From NCBI GenBank assembly GCA_023014365.1, contig JAEBUN010000077.1, positions 1-64,000 of the forward strand: DNA of 64,000 bases, given 5' to 3'. The notes below the pieces were generated by a model. That model did not search any database. It had not been told where the DNA came from and worked only from the letters and a program-made list of their open reading frames with translations. The stretch's first letter is position 1. Every line of letters starts with the position of its first letter. This document shows, in pieces, positions 1-12,208 of this stretch. Position numbers and translations under genes: made by a program. Origin of the DNA: Lepiota brunneoincarnata. Taxonomy: Eukaryota; Basidiomycota; Agaricomycetes; Agaricales; Agaricaceae.

Positions 1-154
1 GGTATGCGAGCGTGACGTCTCTCTCGGACTGGAGATCACCAACATCGAGAGCTGCTTCGAGCTGGTTGATTGCAGATTGTCTGTAGTTGTTCTTGACGCG
101 CTGCCAGTCGTGAATTGAGCCAACAGAGACGCGTGGCCGCTCTTCTCTCTCCAT
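1..154 (-). CDS. 5' end of an unidentified protein-coding gene (partial)
   Basis: The minus strand is open from an ATG at 152-154 to the window edge, giving 51 codons. The peptide begins MEREERPRVSVGSIHDWQRV and is mixed charged and helical, with no low complexity. Codon use and GC content resemble the YJU2 gene next door, which ends 75 bp upstream on the same strand. I do not recognise the family; the segment is too short for a domain call. A minus-strand gene running off the left edge is the simplest reading, but the start is not confirmed. Confidence 0.5.
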   Translation of the reverse strand, partial: MEREERPRVSVGSIHDWQRVKNNYRQSAINQLEAALDVGDLQSERDVTLAY

Positions 155-229
155 GACGATGCACAACGACGCGTTCCTTTGTCTTGTACATAATAACAGA
201 GAGGACGTGACCGTGGGTATGTTACTTAG

Positions 230-1233
230 CTATGACAACACCTTACTTTTCTTCACCACCTTTATTCCTAGCAAATTCTTAGCCTCCTTTCTCTTCTTTG
301 CTACAGGCACCGTCGATGTTGAGTTGATCAAAGGCCGCGTGGAACTTTGCAGGAGACTATCTACTGTCGGCTCGGTGTCGTCTGCTTTGCGTTTGACCGT
401 GACCAGGGTTGTGGTGTCTGAAGTGCCCGAGTCCGACACTGGGACTGCCACCTTCGAGAACACCTCTCTCACAAGCTTCTCGTCCTCTTCCTCCAGTCGC
501 CGGCGCTCAGCATCTTCCTCGTCCTCTACTTCCTCTGCCTTTATCCTCTCCAGCAGGTCAACGGACTGACCAACCCTTTCATTCCGTGCGTTTCGAGCCC
601 TAATATCTTGCAGCGCGTCGAGGATGTCCATTTCTCGCTTGGAATCAACAGTGCGGTTCTCTAGCGCTTTCATAGGATTGTTCTCTTCCTCCTCCAATTT
701 AGCAAGCCGGTCCTCCTCTTCCACGGCTTTCTCCTCTCTCCAAGGCTCAAAGTTCCGTGAAGCACCATGTTCTGCTGTGTAGTCCGTGTTCTTGGGATCG
801 GTCTTGAATGTGATTTCCGCAGAGCACAAGGTACTATAGGATACGTTCAAATACTACGATCTCTTTATACAACACGAGCAAACTTACCATTTAATGTAAA
901 AACGAAAAATCTTAATCCCATAGTAGTCTTCGCCCTCTACTGTTTCTTTACGTGCATTGAATTTCTTGCCTTTGTAGATGTACTCTCCGCATGTATTACA
1001 ACGCCTATTGCATCAAACTGTCAGCAGACAGTAAGGATACCTTGAGATAATGTCAAACATACATCGAGAATGGTGCCATAAGGCGGACAACTTGCTGCGA
1101 ATTTTTTGGCTGCTTCCTCCGAGGTATGAGGTCCGGGTCGAAATCCGGAGGGAAGTATTTATTGAGCACTGGACAGGATTTCAGTTATGCATAAATCGAA
1201 AGCAGCCGACCGTGTACCTTTTCGTTCAGACAT
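230..1233 (-). CDS. YJU2: YJU2/CWC16 (CCDC94) family pre-mRNA splicing factor
   Basis: Four exons (1233-1218, 1168-1063, 1004-888, 833-230) with GT-AG introns of 49, 58 and 54 nt join to an uninterrupted 280-residue frame. The N-terminus has the family signature [18 protein letters not shown], then [20 protein letters not shown]. The zinc-binding CxxC pair (CNTC) is followed by a second CxxC (CTLC) just before [15 protein letters not shown]. The C-terminal half is charged coiled coil with the conserved [11 protein letters not shown] block and a Lys-rich tail. Known family members are step-one spliceosome factors that join with the Prp19 complex and promote branching. Length is normal. It faces the helicase gene across a 130-bp gap, so the two probably share a promoter region. 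No break is seen. Confidence 0.94.
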
Positions 1234-1363
1234 TGTGGGTGCGGATGAGGAGCTGACGTTGTGGATGTCCTCTCTTAGCGGACGATGCTATTTGCATCTA
1301 TTTTCCACTCCCAGGGCTTGCACATGCCGCAAACCCTAAGCGATACTCATTTCTTTAGCAAAT
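1234..1363. promoter_or_regulatory. Divergent intergenic region between YJU2 and the DEAH helicase
   Basis: This 130-bp gap lies between the two outward-facing start codons, so it must hold the 5' ends and core promoters of both genes. I see no canonical TATA box. A T-rich patch around 1290-1310 and a short AAACCCTAA-like stretch near 1331-1338 are the only compositional features. The assignment as a bidirectional promoter is inferred from layout. Confidence 0.45.
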
Positions 1364-4164
<2,801 letters not shown>

Positions 4165-4650
4165 ATTCAGACTACATCTCCAAAATCCCCATTTGGCTGC
4201 AAGCCATCCATGAAGGGAGGACTTTACACTCCCTCATATATTCCAAGTTAGTCCACATGGACTCCAAGTTAGTTTGTTGTATAGTAAATCCCCAATTTCA
4301 TTACATTTCTTCAAGTAGTCAGCACAGATTAACTTGGACTCTGTGGATCTGTGTAAGTCCATTGACTCAGACTCTGAGCATTAATACAATATATATTATC
4401 CAGAAAAGTAGCATTTATTCCTTCAATTTACAGGACTGAATTTGTCAGCATAAATTGATCATAAATTTGTGTTTGCTTGGATTCCTTTTCCTTCTATAAG
4501 CTGTGCCTCCACTGGCACCCTCAATCTCTCTAGGCATGAGTTCTCAAGCCCCAGGCTCCACTCTACCTGAATATGCAACACCAGAGATTGGACTTGGACC
4601 TAGTGATCTGCCAGCTCCAGCCTGGCTCAGACCTCCTCAACATGCAGGCC
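4165..4650. other. Intergenic stretch between the gene island and the repeat block
   Basis: AT-richer than the genes. It contains a short repeated phrase (CCAAGTTAGT near 4244 and 4264) and the helicase 3' flank. No conserved ORF or RNA gene is visible. From about 4503 the plus strand encodes a Pro/Ser-rich peptide that may be a gag remnant of the neighbouring retroelement, but I cannot show this. Confidence 0.4.
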
Positions 4651-4699
4651 AAGCCCTTATCCAGGACCCAGGCTTGATGAAAAGTGACCATTTGTGTGT

Positions 4700-5335
4700 G
4701 GGCCCAAAGGTGTGCCAGCCACTTTGGTCAGAATAAAACACTGGAACTCATCCTGTGTGAATACACCTGGCCTAGTGTCCACACCTTTGTCAAGGATTTC
4801 TGTAAGTCTTGTGTCACCTGTATGAGGTCTAAACCCCAGTGTCACCATCCCTATGGTCTCCTCAAGCAACTCCCCACCCCTGAATGCCCTTGGAATTCAA
4901 TCTCCATGGACTTCATCAAAAAACTCTCTGAAAAGTTCCTTGGGCCATATGAGATCATTGCACAAGCAGGTACCCACTCCTTTACTCTCTGACTTCCTGA
5001 CTCCATGTGTGGAGTACACCCAGTTTTCCATGTTTCCATGCTCAAACTGGCTATGCCTAACACCATACCCACTTGATTGGACCCGCCACCTGCACCATTT
5101 TCTATTAACAGTGAACCAGAATACAAAATTACTCACATCATCAACTCAAAGATTGATTGGTGCCACACATGCAAGCTCCTCTATAAAGTCATCTGGTTGG
5201 GCTATGAAGACACTGAAGAAGAGTCCTCTTAGTTACCAGCTACCAAGCTTGAACATGCTATAGATCTAGTAGAAGCTTTCCATTCCTCTTACCCCACTAA
5301 GCCTGGTCCCCTCCATTCACTTGAACTTCACTAAT
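4700..5335 (+). pseudogene. Gypsy-Z integrase and chromodomain remnant
   Basis: One frame reads HFGQNKTLELI and CKSCVTCMRSKPQC (the HHCC zinc finger of integrase), then CPWNSISMDFI at the start of the catalytic core. It jumps directly to FLGPYEIIAQ and HPVFHVSMLKLAMP (integrase C-terminal barrel) and a chromodomain with LLYKVIWLGY. The DDE core is therefore deleted. In-frame stops are TGA at 4990-4992 and near 5073, and a TAG that replaces the Trp expected after EEESS. The chromodomain marks the chromovirus branch of Ty3/gypsy. Confidence 0.8.
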
Positions 5336-5401
5336 CACACATCACACCAAGAAACAACAATTTATTGCACAAGTCCAAAAAGAAAAACAACCACCATACA
5401 A

Positions 5402-6028
5402 CTACCTATCTGTGTCATCTCCAGAGAGGCCAGGCAACCCATTTGCTTCTTCCATCAGGTCCTGCACCTCCTCTTCTGACATAGCCCTGACACTCTCTGA
5501 ATCCTCTGTCCTCAACACATCCCCACTCAACCACATCCCATCTACCTGTGCCTCCCAATGCCATAGTTGCTCATAGCAGCCAGCAAGCAACTCCACCTTA
5601 TCCACCTTTTCCCCCAACCAAGCGATGGCCTGTTCAAGCCACACCTCCACTATGTTCACCTGCTTGAGGGTCTCCTGGTGTCCTTCTTCAACAAGCCTCT
5701 TCAACTCTACAAGATCTTGGTCAGCAACCCTCACAATCAATAATCCTGATTTACCTTCAATTTGCTGGCTCAACACTGCCCCAGCCCTGCTTAGTTCCAT
5801 CTCCTCTTGACCCCTGCATCTCTTCTTCATTTTGCTACACCATTGGTAGCTCCTAGTGTTGTTGGGATCATTGTCAGCAAAATTATCTCTGGGAACTTGA
5901 AATTACTTGCCTGCTGGCAATCTCACACTGGACCTCATCTCATTGGCACCTCCAGCACAGGTTACTGCCCCTGAATACATTTTTGTTTCCCCATTGTAGG
6001 GCTGCCCTAGCCTTCCCCTTGCCCTTCC
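5402..6028 (-). pseudogene. C-terminal part of gypsy-Z antisense ORF (Cys pair plus coiled coil)
   Basis: The frame contains WCSKMKKRC, then 142 codons (5830-5402) of Glu/Leu/Val-rich sequence typical of coiled coil, including ELKRLVEEGHQETLKQ. An AATAAA signal on the minus strand (5361-5366) follows the stop, so a minus-strand transcript ending near 5340 is plausible. Upstream the reading frame is degenerate (about 5850-6023), with a CWRC...QC cluster in another frame. It continues across the gypsy-A insertion to 12585-13032. The function is unknown; a Cys-cluster plus coiled coil suggests a nucleic-acid-binding or multimerising accessory protein. Confidence 0.55.
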
Positions 6029-6329
6029 TGTAAGGGCAACCTGGTTGTTGCATCATGTCAACTGAGCAGGGGGAAACCTTAGAGAATCAAGTAAGGTTTC
6101 TCCAAGCTTACCTACACTACTTATACTACTTGCCGTAAGTCCAAGTTAAGTAATCTACTCTACATAAATGGCCATGAGGTGTCAGGGATGTCTAAAGTGG
6201 GTATGGTCAGGAATGGGCTTGGGACAGGGTTGCATGCACCAGTGAGGGTTTGCATCTGCATTGGAGGGGCATAGGAAGGAACTCCAAGCACTGGAGTGCT
6301 GGAGGACCAAATTTTGAACTGAAGGGGGC

Positions 6330-6640
6330 TGTAAGGGGACTATACCCCCTTACGCAAGGTACGTCTAGGGGTCTGTGGTTGGGTATCTGTGCTCGGCCTC
6401 TCTAGCCGATGCCCGATGCCTAAGCCCGGCCTCGGCCTTCGGCCACCCCCATCCCCGAGTCTAACCCATGTGCGACTGACGTTGTTTGTATATTGTTTGC
6501 GTACGTTATGTTCTAGTAGCTACGTAGTGTTTGGCTACCCGGTCTGTGCGCAGGCCTCTATGTATATAAGTAGTGTGGGTGTCAATTGTATTCGCCACCC
6601 AAATATCAACTTGGTTCTGGTGCTCTTACTTCCCCTAACA
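6330..6640 (+). repeat. 5' LTR of KH-1
   Basis: 311 bp, TG...CA bounded, with a TATATAAG box at 6563-6570. Ten differences from the 3' LTR are visible and all are C/T or G/A at CpG-type sites. Translations of the LTR are conserved between copies only because the LTR itself is conserved. Confidence 0.92.
6563..6570 (+). promoter_or_regulatory. TATA box of the KH-1 5' LTR
   Basis: TATATAAG lies about 34 bp before ACCCAAATATC (6597-6607), the likely transcript start. The equivalent box is kept in the 3' LTR and in KH-2. The start site itself is inferred from spacing. Confidence 0.6.
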
Positions 6641-6642
6641 GA

Positions 6643-6652
6643 ATATTTGGGT
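6643..6652 (+). other. Putative self-priming site of KH-1
   Basis: ATATTTGGGT starts 2 nt after the 5' LTR and is the exact reverse complement of ACCCAAATAT at 6597-6606, the predicted 5' end of the transcript. Tf1/sushi-type elements prime reverse transcription by folding the mRNA 5' end onto a site just after the LTR. No complement to a tRNA 3' end is apparent here. KH-2 keeps both halves. Confidence 0.55.
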
Positions 6653-6721
6653 CTCTACGCAGACTCGCCAATCTAGCCCTCTGCACCCCACCTACCCTGT
6701 CTTCTCAGCTCTAACGTTAGT

Positions 6722-7873
6722 ATGCCCCACCGAAAGTCCTCAGGCAAACAGAAAGCGACTGTGCCTGCCCTACCGACAATGGCCCCTGCCTCAGCAGGAT
6801 CCTCGCGTTCAGGCGAGGATACTCAGGCCTTACTGGCCCGGATCGGCAAGCTTAACCACTTGATCGGTTTGCTCTCATCCCGCCTGCGCACCCTCGAGGA
6901 TCGCACCTCGACGGCTGCTGCCAGTCCTACTCCAGCTGTCATTCAAGCAGCTACTACCCAGAAGGGTCGCTTGCGGATCTCTGCGGATGTCCCACGCACT
7001 TCTAACCGCCCGGGCCCCACTCGCCCCACGGTAAAAGGCACCTCTACCGCCCTCCCGCTGTCGGCTCACTACCCACGGGACAACGAGGCCGATCGCTATC
7101 AGGCCACCCTTGTCATCGCCGACGACATGGGTGGGCACGTGGTTGGTCGCGGCGGCCGCGGCCTTAAACAGGTCGCCGACATTAGTGGCGCTCACCTCCG
7201 GGTCTATTCTGTGGCCACGGATGGTGCCGACGAGCGCCATGTCTCTATCAGGGGGATCGAGCAGCAACTCGGTGATGCCCTTGTGGTATTAGGTAAGCGG
7301 ATTGCGCGCAAGCGCGTCCACCTTCCAAAGACGAAGAAGGAGAAGACAACGGCGGCTTCCGGCCCTGCCCCAGCGGCCCCCGGACTGCCCGCTCCTGCAG
7401 CGGCGCAGGCTCCCGCTCCAGCTCGTGTGGATCCCACTGCCTCCGGCTCTGCTACCCCGGTCCCTGACTGGGCACATCCGGGTGCACGGTCTTCCTCGCA
7501 GGCCTCTTCTGTCGCCCCCACTCCCCCCATGATTTCTACCCCGGCCGGCGTCCCATCGACTACTATGCGCACGGCCGCATCTACTCCCACCCCTATGCGC
7601 TTGCCCGCGGTTTCTCGGCAACCGTCGCGCGGCTCCCCTATGCCCATCTCTACCCCCTCCGGTGCGTCTACTCCCGGAGTCCCATCAGTCCGGATGGGAA
7701 GCACTACCCCTACCCCGGCCTTGACCCCGATGGAGGTCGACAGCGTCATCTCGACCTGGGGCCAGGGACTTCCGCCTGTTGCCTACCCAGCCCGTCTTGA
7801 CTATGCCCGTTCCCTTCTGGCGGATAGGCTTGTCATTCGGCTCGTGGATGGTCGCTGGGCTCGTGCTGCTTAG
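6722..7873 (+). CDS. Gag-like KH-domain protein of KH-1
   Basis: An intact 383-residue ORF. Residues 1-30 are basic and Ser/Thr-rich; about 31-62 form a Leu-rich helix suited to self-association. A KH domain lies at about 126-200 with the hallmark GHVVGRGGRGLKQVADISGA: the GxxG loop is GRGG at 142-145. A Lys/Arg patch follows (KRIARKRVHLPKTKKEK). Residues 215-330 are a Pro/Ala/Thr-rich linker. The last 45 residues (from MEVDSVISTWGQG) are ordered-looking and conserved in KH-2. KH domains bind single-stranded RNA or DNA, so packaging of the element's own RNA is a reasonable inference. The start ATG is the first after the LTR. No other ORF is present in the element. Confidence 0.85.
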   Translation: MPHRKSSGKQKATVPALPTMAPASAGSSRSGEDTQALLARIGKLNHLIGLLSSRLRTLEDRTSTAAASPTPAVIQAATTQKGRLRISADVPRTSNRPGPTRPTVKGTSTALPLSAHYPRDNEADRYQATLVIADDMGGHVVGRGGRGLKQVADISGAHLRVYSVATDGADERHVSIRGIEQQLGDALVVLGKRIARKRVHLPKTKKEKTTAASGPAPAAPGLPAPAAAQAPAPARVDPTASGSATPVPDWAHPGARSSSQASSVAPTPPMISTPAGVPSTTMRTAASTPTPMRLPAVSRQPSRGSPMPISTPSGASTPGVPSVRMGSTTPTPALTPMEVDSVISTWGQGLPPVAYPARLDYARSLLADRLVIRLVDGRWARAA

Positions 7874-7921
7874 GACGAAGGAACCGAGTCGTCGGGTCAT
7901 CGACTCTTAAGAGGGGGCTGG

Positions 7922-8232
7922 TGTAAGGGGACTATACCCCCTTATGCAAGGTACGTCTAGGGGTCTGTGGTTGGGTATCCGTGCTCGGCCTCTCTAGCCA
8001 ATGCCTGATGCCTAAGCCCGGCCTTGGCCTTCGGCCACCCCCATCCCCAAGTCTAACCCACGTGCGACTGACGTTGTTTGTATATTGTTTGCGTACGTTA
8101 TGTTCTAGTAGCTATGTAGTGTTTGGCTACCCGGTCTGTGCGCAGGCCTCTATGTATATAAGTAGTGTGGGTGTCGATTGTATTCGCCACCCAAATATCA
8201 ACTTGGTTCCGGTGCTCTTACTTCCCCTAACA
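7922..8232 (+). repeat. 3' LTR of KH-1
   Basis: Same length as the 5' LTR, ending CCCCTAACA and followed by the GGGGC target duplication. It differs from the 5' LTR only by transitions at CpG-type positions. Confidence 0.92.
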
Positions 8233-8399
8233 GGGGCTGGGGATGAGATTTCTGAACATAGAGGGGCAGGGAATTGGATTTCCAAATTTGAGGTTGTAAG
8301 CAGTGACCTGAAGTTCCCCTTACACCTACCCCCTTCAAGGTTGTGATGACTCAGCACAATGGGTGGGTCAAGGGCATGGAAAGGGATTGAGCCAAATGT

Positions 8400-9310
8400 G
8401 AGACTTCTGATCTGTCTTGGAGCTCCCAGGTGCTGTTGATAGAATTCCATTACACAGTTGGGGGCATGGATGTCGTTGGCCGATTCCCAGGAGTTTTCTT
8501 CAATCCCAAAGTCTTTCCATTTTACTAGGAACTGAAGTCTCCTCTGGTGGATGCGGCTGTCTAGAATTTCCTCAACTTCCCACTCTTCTTCATCCTCAAT
8601 GATGATGGGTGTTGGTGGTGGCTTGGGGTGGTGTCCGGGAATAGGGTCTATGGGAGCAGGTGTGAGCTTTACCACATTGAAGACTGGATGGAGGCATCTC
8701 ATGGATTTTGGCAACTTCAGTTGGTATGCGTTGGGGCTGATCTGTTTGTAAATTGCATAAGGTCCTGACCAGCAATGCGAGAGTTTCTTGGATGGTTGTG
8801 TGGTTTGTATATCCAACACATCTGGAAAGACCTTATCTCCAGTTTTGAACTCCAGAGTTGGGGTTCACTGTTGGTTGTAGTACCTTGCCATATCATCTTT
8901 GGACTTTGCAAGTGCTGATCTTGCCTCCTCCAATGCTGATTCCATCCAGGATTTGAACTTGTTGACTGTTTCCAGCTGAGATGGTCGTTGGTGAGGTTCT
9001 AACCCCATTCTCAGGTTTCAGCCAGTGTCTAGGATGAATGGTGAGTGTTGAGTGGAGGCATGGATGTGATTGTTATGCTGGAATTCTGCTAGGGGAAGGA
9101 GGTCATGCCAATCATTCTGCTGCTCATTGACAAAAATCCAGAGGTATTGGTCCAATTCCTGGCTGACCCATTCCATCTGCCCATCAGATTGGGGATGCCA
9201 TGCTATAGAAGAAGCACTTTTGATTCCAAGTAAGCAGTAGAGTTCCTTGGTGAATGATGCGATGAACTGAGGACCTCGATCTGAGACCACTTGTTGTGGA
9301 AGTCCATGTA
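8400..9310 (-). pseudogene. Gypsy-A integrase C-half and chromodomain
   Basis: The frame reads GLPQQVVSDRGPQF and HPQSDGQMEWVSQEL (the second Asp and the Glu of the integrase DDE core, where ME replaces the usual TE). It continues to VFPDVLDIQTTQPSKK and a chromodomain with LQFLVKWKDFGIEENSWE. Stops interrupt it near 9010 and 8866. The stop normally ending pol seems lost, so translation could run through the polypurine tract into the LTR. Confidence 0.75.
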
Positions 9311-9760
9311 TGTAGATGACCTTGATTCCTTCCATGATAAGTTCATGAAAGATATCATTCATCATTGTCTGGAAGGTAGCTGGACTATTAGTGAGGCTGA
9401 AGAACATGACAAGGGGTTCAAAGAGGCCCCGGTTGGTGCAAAATGCTGCCTTCCACTCATCTCTGGGCTTAATCCAGACATTATTAAAGCCCTATTGGAT
9501 GTCCAACTTGGTGAAGTACTTGGCCCCTCAGAGCTGCACAACTAGCTCAGAGATGAGGGGGAGGGGGTACTTGTTCTTCACCATGAGGGCATTGAGTGCT
9601 TGGTAATCCTGTACTAGGTGAAGTGAACCATCCTTTTTTTTGATAAAGAAGACTGGAGAGGCCATAGGAGACTTAGATGGGTGTATTCAACCTGAAGACA
9701 AGTTTTCCTGTAGGAATTCATCCAGTTCCTTTTGCTGAAGAGGGGACAGCAGGTAGACCT
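9304..9760 (-). pseudogene. Gypsy-A reverse transcriptase N-half, fused to integrase
   Basis: Recognisable RT blocks: [48 protein letters not shown]. After EGIKVIYI the sequence jumps in frame to HGLPQQVVSDRG of integrase, so the YxDD active site, connection, RNase H and integrase N-half are missing. The fusion lies near 9304-9312. Confidence 0.78.
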
Positions 9761-10179
9761 TGCACCCCTTGGGGTCTGCTCCAGGGATAAGCTCTATAGC
9801 ATGATCCCAGGGTTGGTGATCTGGGAGCATGTCAAAGGACTCTTTGGCAAAGATGGCAGTGTACTCCTGGAGGTACAAGGGGACATGTGCTTGGAAGCCA
9901 GAATTTTGGGGGTCATTTGTTTGGGAGTTCCAGAGAAATGCTTCAGCCAGGCATTGGGAAGTAGTAGAACCTGCAGCAATCACTTCAGGTGTAGGCTTTG
10001 GGGGGAGGAGTCCAACTGCAAAGATACAATCTTCATCTTCCAAAGGCTTGTCTGGCTCTGAGGTGAGAGGGTTTGGCTCATCCTCTTCCTCTTCTTCGGC
10101 TAAGGTGGGGGAATGGGCCAAGCCAGTATGCACAGATGCAGTTAGCTTGAAGCTTCTGTGCATGGTGCTTGGCATGCAA

Positions 10180-10780
10180 GTGGTCTTGGCATTCAGTACA
10201 GCATGAGGGGCATCGAGATAATTTGACTTTGCCAGTCTGCCAGTCAATTTCCAGGTTATGTTGTTTCAGCCATGTGAACCTGAGAAGGAGTTCTTGCTTT
10301 CCCAGCTTGGTTACTGCCAACAGTGTGCACTTGGCATGGTTCCAATAGTGTAAGACCACATCTACCACTTTGGAGATTTGGCCAGCCTCATTTGGAGTTC
10401 CATCTACATTGAACACTGGGATGGGGTTGGATAAGTGGCAAGTACTGAGGTGAGCAGCACAAATAAAATCTTGGTCAATGAAGGAACCAGTTGCTCTGGA
10501 ATCTACCAATGCCTTGACTGTTTTGCATTCAGCCAAGTCAGTGGTCTCAAGTTCTACCATCAGCTGGAGGGATTTGGATTCTGAATCAGAGTAAGCAATG
10601 ACTGGTCTCTTTGGAAGGTGGTGTTCCCAATGGGGACATTGCATTGGAGTTTTGGGGGGTGGTGGTGTGTCTTTGGAGGTTGGTAGGGAGTTGGAAATGG
10701 GTTCTATTTCATCTACCAACAAAACAGAGAACCTATTACTTGAATGCAGTGGGGGCACACCAGTCACCTGTTGCACTGCT
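10180..10780 (-). pseudogene. Gypsy-A aspartic protease region
   Basis: The frame contains ALVDSRATGSFID (usual DSGAT; the Gly is Arg here) followed by FTWLKQHNLEIDW, the conserved flap and distal region of gypsy retropepsins. The Gly-to-Arg change in the active-site triad predicts loss of activity. The continuing frame (10247-9687) leads to the RT N-terminus. Confidence 0.7.
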
Positions 10781-10839
10781 GAAAATCCTCCTCTGATGCC
10801 ATCTCTGCTTCTTCCCCTCTCGGAATTCTAGTCATTGCA

Positions 10840-12208
10840 GCTAGGGTATCTATCTCAGAATTCCACCTCTGGATTAGCTCCTCTCATTCCTCCAGATCCA
10901 TGTACTGGATGTCGTGACAGAGTGGGCACTTGGCCTTCATGTGTCCTAGTCTTTTACAGCGATAGCAAAGTTGGGGAAGTCCCAATTTCTGCTTGGAGGC
11001 ATCAATGTCCATAGGGACTGGATTTCCTGGGGAGGAGTTAGAATGGGTGAGGGGGCATGGAGGGGCTGAGGGTCAGACTGTCGGCATGAAGGGGGGGAGT
11101 CTGACATATCCCGGGGCAGGCCTAGAGGTGGAAGGAAGTGGGGAGTGAGCATTAGAGCAGAATGCCCCATTTGCCATCTGGGCTTGGTCCACCCATCATG
11201 CTGCTGAGTACCAGGCCTCTGGGTCTGAGTCAGAAGGGTGGCCTGCTGGGAGAGTGGCAATGGCATTCTGGATGGAAGGGTGCAGACCTCACTGGAATTT
11301 GACCACAATGACCTGAGGGTCTCGGTACCCAGACTCAGAGATGAGAACCTTGAAGGTGTCTAGGTAGTCCTTGACTGTGTATTCTCACTGGTGGTATGAA
11401 GGGGACTCCAATGTATTCAGGGCATTGGCTTCAGCATTGATGGGAAAAAACTGACTCTTGAACTGTTCAGTGAAGTCCCACCAGTCCATAAATGGAAATC
11501 CACCGATACTTGCTTCCAAGCAGAATAGCTCATTGGCCCATTGCACCACGCATCCTGACTTCATGTATGAGAGGGTCCACAGTATTTTCTGTTCATCAGA
11601 ACAGAATTGATCTGCCAAGAACCTGATGTAGAGCTGGCATGCATTCAAAAATGCATGACCCTTAGCACATTCTCCATCAAAGTTGGGTGGGGTTGCCACC
11701 TTGGCCTTGGTAGAGGTGCATGGTGGAGGTGATGGTAGATGGGAGTGGAGGGTGGGAGGAGGGGGGTTGTGAATCACAGCTCAGGTTTCGTACTCTCCTT
11801 GGTTAAGGGGCATGGCTGAGATAGGGGGGGGGGGGTGTTAGGGTGCTGGCATCCTACTGAGTCCATGAGGTTTTGGAGGGTGTCACATATGCCATTCACC
11901 ATGTCCATCATGTTCCATTTAGCTTCAGCTTGTTGGGCCTGTACAGCCACCATGTCTGTGAGTAGTGAGCCTATAGCCTCCTCAATGGTCATTTGAGTCA
12001 GTGGTTGCTGCTGCTGCTCTTGGGACATTTTGGAGAAGGTGCCAGGAGGTAGAGGAAGGGTAGTTGGCATGGGAGAAGTGGTATAGCTTGTCCAAGCGTT
12101 GTCAACTGCCAGTCCTCCGAGAATAGACTCAATTCTTCTGTAAGGGCAACCTGGTTGTTGTGTCATGTTGACTGAGCAGGGGGAAACCTTAGTGTCATTC
12201 TGGGACAT
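10840..12208 (-). pseudogene. Gypsy-A gag
   Basis: Degenerate gag. It has a Gln-rich N-terminus with a Met-rich helix, a capsid-like block (TPPNFDGECAKGHAFLNACQLY and ...WDFTEQFKSQFF) and a CCHC zinc knuckle CYRCKRLGHMKAKC (about 10927-10968). At least one frameshift (near 11775) and several stops separate the parts. The most distal ATG (12208) lies inside the 5' LTR, so a start nearer 12030 (MSQEQQQQ) is more plausible. Confidence 0.7.

Larger units (their letters stand above)
6330..8232 (+). mobile_element. KH-1: short LTR retrotransposon encoding only a KH-domain protein
   Basis: Two 311-bp LTRs (6330-6640, 7922-8232), each TGTAAGGGG...CCCCTAACA, flank a 1.28-kb interior. A 5-bp target duplication GGGGC (6325-6329 and 8233-8237) proves retrotransposon-style insertion. 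The interior has a putative primer site, one 383-codon ORF (6722-7873) and a purine-rich tract (AAGAGGGGGCTGG, 7909-7921) just before the 3' LTR. There is no protease, RT, RNase H or integrase, so movement must rely on enzymes from another element. The layout resembles terminal-repeat elements with a lone gag gene, but the protein has a KH fold instead of a recognisable capsid or zinc knuckle. The copy keeps many CpGs and is one of the youngest in the window. A second copy lies at 18391-20315. Confidence 0.9.
6029..8324 (-). repeat. 3' LTR of gypsy-A, split by KH-1
   Basis: Reads TGTAAGGGCAACC... to ...GTTCCCCTTACA on the plus strand, with KH-1 inserted at 6330-8232 and a GGGGC duplication. 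Without the insert it is about 388 bp. The partner LTR at 12139 is 441 bp because it carries an extra block of about 53 bp bounded by repeated GGGGAAACCTTAG. This nesting proves KH-1 is younger than gypsy-A. Confidence 0.88.

Noticed and set aside
230..569. Plus-strand Ser-rich ORF at 153-569
   Set aside because: Shadow of the charged C-terminal coiled coil of YJU2 on the minus strand.
7204..7749. Long minus-strand ORF opposite the KH gene
   Set aside because: Gly/Ala-rich shadow of the Pro/Ala-rich KH protein linker in GC-rich sequence.
6389..8346. Similar short ORFs in the KH-element LTRs (starting MLGLSS...)
   Set aside because: They recur because the LTRs are homologous; no start context, domain or codon conservation supports translation.
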